Part shown: one piece after another, positions 14,015-15,580 of the stretch
Layout of the letters: each line of letters starts with the position of its first letter
Position numbering within the stretch: the first letter of the stretch is position 1
Assembly (NCBI GenBank): GCA_964573475.1
Contig: CAZNJT010000034.1
Span: 1-15,580, forward strand
DNA: 15,580 nt
Direction: 5' to 3'
Source of the DNA: CAVZKK01 sp964573475
Lineage (GTDB): Archaea; Thermoproteota; Bathyarchaeia; Bathyarchaeales; Bathycorpusculaceae
The notes under the pieces: model-generated
What the model was told of the DNA's origin: nothing
Databases searched by the model: none
Seen by the model: only the letters and a program-made list of their open reading frames with translations
Translations under genes and position numbers: made by a program

Positions 14015-14031
14015 AAGAGAGTATACATCAA

Positions 14032-14064
14032 CATAAAAATCAACGAGGTGCGAGGCTATTAACT
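14032..14064 (+). repeat. Direct repeat, copy 2
   Basis: Carries the exact 16-mer TGCGAGGCTATTAACT at 14049-14064. On the minus strand its first bases form the Ser-stop (AGT TAA) that ends the outward open frame at 14059. Confidence 0.65.
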
Positions 14065-14163
14065 ATAACGAAAAGTTGAACTAAGAAGTATCGTGCCGTC
14101 CCCGCCTATTTCAACGAAACTTAGCCGCCATTCGTCATATTCGTCAAACGGGCGAAGAGACCT

Positions 14164-14220
14164 TATCGCCTCAGCGATAACGTTGACGTTATCGCCTACG
14201 TTTATCGTTTGACGATAAAG
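14164..14220. repeat. Cluster of hairpins at the integrase 3' end
   Basis: Three stems in a row: TTATCGC / GCGATAA (14164-14180), GATAACG / CGTTATC (within the site at 14174-14196), and TTTATCG / CGATAAA (14201-14219), the last covering the integrase stop codon. The first and second share an arm, so they compete. Confidence 0.6.
14174..14196 (-). repeat. Left palindromic site flanking the integrase
   Basis: Two 10-bp arms, GCGATAACGT and its complement, around the centre TGA. It differs at one position from the inverted copy at 15395-15417. It lies just after the integrase stop codon. Candidates: recombination site, or operator. Confidence 0.7.
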
Positions 14221-15362
14221 TCCCCGCTGCTAAGTTTTTGAACGACCTGCCAGCCAGCCTTAAGGTATTGCAAAAGTTGGCTTTCGTTTATTTGCTCAAA
14301 GTTTTCGCCTAAGCCTGCTCCGTTATGCTCAGTTTTAATGGCTTTTTTCCTAAACATTGGAATTGGTGGAATGCCTAATCTTTCCATATCGGCTTTGTCT
14401 TTTTCGTCTAACGGCTCTCCAGCAATCTGTTTCGTATTTATTCGTTGAAGAACGTCCTGCCTTTTCGTTATGTAATCTAAATCCGTTCTGAAACAAATGT
14501 CAGCCATCGCACGCCCATAATCTTCTCGTAGGCTTTCGCTTGAAACGTAAGCGGACTCTGATAATGTTTTACCCACAATCTGTTTCCACTTTGATTCGCT
14601 CATGTGACTGGAAAGGCGGTCGATAAGAAATTTTCGTAGGCAGTGAAACCTGATTCGCTTATTGGCGAACTTTATGCCCGCTTTTACCGCAATTCGCCTT
14701 AAAACTCTGGTGAGTTGAATAGCGTCTCCGAAACTTAGCATCTTATCCATCGGGCTTGTGCATCCTTTCGTGGTCATATAGCCAAGCATCGCTTGAATAA
14801 TAGGTTTAGCGTCGCTATCAATAAATGAGTAAGCCATGACGCCTTTTTTCTCAGTTTCTTTTTCGCCGATTGCGATAGGTGGCTCACGTTCAATATAAGG
14901 CTCAAGGTCGCCACGGGTTAAACGTAAAAAATCGCCCGCTCTGAGACCGAAGGATTTACCCACAACAATGACGTATTTTTCTGTTAAATCCGCAACTTCA
15001 ACCATCTTTTGCAGGTCTTCACGACTGAACTTGTAATCTTCGTATTTGCGTTTCGCCTCTGATAACCTTGCAGATTCGCTTCGCCTAAACTGTAAAGGTA
15101 AACGATGAAAACTGAAAAATCCTCTAACGGTTTGCGATGCAGTCTTTGCCGAATTGTCGCTTTGATGTTTGGCATTAACCATCCATTGTTTGAAGTCCAT
15201 AACCCGCCTTTCCCAAGTGAATTCTTTATCCTGTCGGCGATTTTCAAGGATTTCGTCTCCCGTTAACCCACTAAATTGAAGGAAGTAACTCCAATAGGTT
15301 TTATACACAGGCTTCGTAGATTTTTTCTGTGCGTTAAGCCACGTTTCTGTTGCTTTATCCAT
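14202..15362 (-). CDS. Tyrosine recombinase (integrase)
   Basis: A 386-residue tyrosine recombinase. The N-terminal half (about 1-110) is the helical core-binding part. The catalytic part starts with FSREDLQKM and carries SFGLRAGDFLRL (Arg141), a beta hairpin with candidate Lys near 168-173, IRFHCLRKFLIDRL (His240, Arg243), VGKT (Lys265 at the second His/Lys place) and AYVSSESLREDYGRAM with Tyr272 as the likely nucleophile. The family acts through a covalent phosphotyrosine. The C-terminus has a long hydrophilic tail. ATG 15362 is chosen over an upstream in-frame GTG (15371) because GGAGGTGA sits 5 nt before it and overlaps the GTG. No tRNA adjoins it. Both sides carry nearly identical inverted palindromic sites, the upstream one 33 bp from the ATG, so the enzyme may act on them, or its gene may be controlled through them. 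Confidence 0.85.
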   Translation of the reverse strand: MDKATETWLNAQKKSTKPVYKTYWSYFLQFSGLTGDEILENRRQDKEFTWERRVMDFKQWMVNAKHQSDNSAKTASQTVRGFFSFHRLPLQFRRSESARLSEAKRKYEDYKFSREDLQKMVEVADLTEKYVIVVGKSFGLRAGDFLRLTRGDLEPYIEREPPIAIGEKETEKKGVMAYSFIDSDAKPIIQAMLGYMTTKGCTSPMDKMLSFGDAIQLTRVLRRIAVKAGIKFANKRIRFHCLRKFLIDRLSSHMSESKWKQIVGKTLSESAYVSSESLREDYGRAMADICFRTDLDYITKRQDVLQRINTKQIAGEPLDEKDKADMERLGIPPIPMFRKKAIKTEHNGAGLGENFEQINESQLLQYLKAGWQVVQKLSSGDFIVKR

Positions 15363-15363
15363 A

Positions 15364-15376
15364 TTTTTCACCTCCG
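15364..15376 (-). promoter_or_regulatory. Strong ribosome-binding site of the integrase
   Basis: GGAGGTGA on the minus strand directly precedes ATG 15362. It is the strongest such site in the window and decides the start. Confidence 0.7.
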
Positions 15377-15394
15377 CCTAAACCGTTTCGTTCG

Positions 15395-15417
15395 GGCGAT
15401 AACGTCAATGTTATCGC
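15395..15417 (+). repeat. Right palindromic site flanking the integrase
   Basis: Inverted partner of 14174-14196, with 22 of 23 positions equal after inversion. Arms GCGATAAC and GTTATCGC surround GTCAAT. It lies just upstream of the integrase ribosome-binding site. Confidence 0.7.
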
Positions 15418-15464
15418 TCCTATTCATCCACGCCTTCGGGGAGGCACGGTTTATGTGGACATGT

Positions 15465-15482
15465 ATAAGGCAAACGCCTTAT
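15465..15482. repeat. Hairpin inside the right cassette
   Basis: ATAAGGC and GCCTTAT form a perfect 7-bp stem around AAAC. A further small stem GCCT / AGGC is at 15432-15445. The last 50 bases of the window are A+T-rich with no gene seen. Confidence 0.45.
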
Positions 15483-15580
15483 TAAAGGTTAAACTAAAAG
15501 AAAAAAGAGATTTTAAAAGTCGCTTAATTTAAGTTTAATGTTCTACAACCATCAAAATGAATAAATCTTTGTAATGAGAT

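Larger units (their letters stand above)
14059..14229 (-). pseudogene. Start-less open frame reading outward from the left site (C-terminal cassette candidate)
   Basis: A 56-codon minus-strand frame, shifted from the integrase frame and overlapping its last codons: it opens after a TAG at 14232-14230 and runs to TAA at 14061-14059. It has no ATG, GTG or TTG. Peptide: QRGLYRQTINVGDNVNVIAE, AIRSLRPFDEYDEWRLSFVE, IGGDGTILLSSTFRYS. The GDNVNVIA part is encoded by the palindromic site. The sequence looks like the end of a beta-sandwich domain. It resembles a silent C-terminal segment that needs to be joined to a start elsewhere. Confidence 0.45.
15395..15532 (+). pseudogene. Start-less open frame reading outward from the right site (C-terminal cassette candidate)
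   Basis: From the site, the plus strand reads GDNVNVIAPIHPRLRGG, then TVYVDMYKANALLKVKLKEK and RDFKSRLI to a TAA at 15530-15532. The frame extends left to a TTG at 15350, but that part is antisense to the integrase start and is unlikely to be a true N-terminus. The first eight residues equal those of the left frame, and a Leu-Arg pair follows at the same distance in both; the remainder differs. The strand-rich sequence suits a beta-sandwich tail. Confidence 0.45.

Noticed and set aside
15350..15394. TTG-initiated N-terminus for the right-hand outward frame
   Set aside because: It is antisense to the integrase start and ribosome-binding site, with no ribosome-binding site of its own.
1..15580. 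CRISPR array
   Set aside because: No regularly spaced identical repeats; the repeats seen occur in pairs only.

Overview
The window looks like a chromosome segment of an uncultured archaeon, probably from the Bathyarchaeia or a related Thermoproteota lineage. The reasons are archaeal TATA boxes about 25 nt ahead of leaderless starts, frequent TTG starts, secreted proteins ending in a CARDB-like domain plus dockerin, a collagen-like protein start at the left edge, and a tyrosine integrase with a stand-alone LAGLIDADG protein at the right. The lineage is an inference from protein style; no rRNA or tRNA is present to confirm it.

Left edge (1-137): the N-terminus of a membrane-anchored collagen-like protein reading off the window. 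Positions 499-6452 hold single-gene units on alternating strands that resemble an uncatalogued defence or conflict island: a TIR-like protein fused to two membrane helices and a four-cysteine zinc site; a YaaC-like protein; a large protein with a C-terminal PD-(D/E)XK-like fold; an AbrB-like protein with a frameshifted small membrane ORF behind it; and two more PD-(D/E)XK nuclease-like proteins. Short degenerate direct repeats bracket the TIR gene and the last nuclease gene, and possibly the large nuclease-like gene, as if they were exchangeable cassettes.

Middle (6760-11656): two large secreted proteins on the minus strand. One is a seven-bladed TolB-like propeller followed by a C39-like peptidase; the other carries an NlpC/P60 domain. 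They share a duplicated C-terminal module (CARDB-like domain plus dockerin), so both may dock on the same extracellular scaffold. A 50-residue four-cysteine protein follows on the plus strand.

Right (about 12.1-15.58 kb): a probable integrated element. It has a LAGLIDADG protein interrupted by an in-frame TGA, a 1.3-kb zone dense in hairpins and repeats with small or broken ORFs (one with an in-frame TAG), and a tyrosine recombinase. The recombinase gene is bracketed by two inverted, nearly identical 23-bp palindromic sites. From each site an open frame runs outward, starting with the same peptide GDNVNVIA and ending in a different tail, with no start codon of its own. This resembles a shufflon or tail-fibre switch and is the most interesting feature of the window. 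Tests that could settle it are given in the findings.
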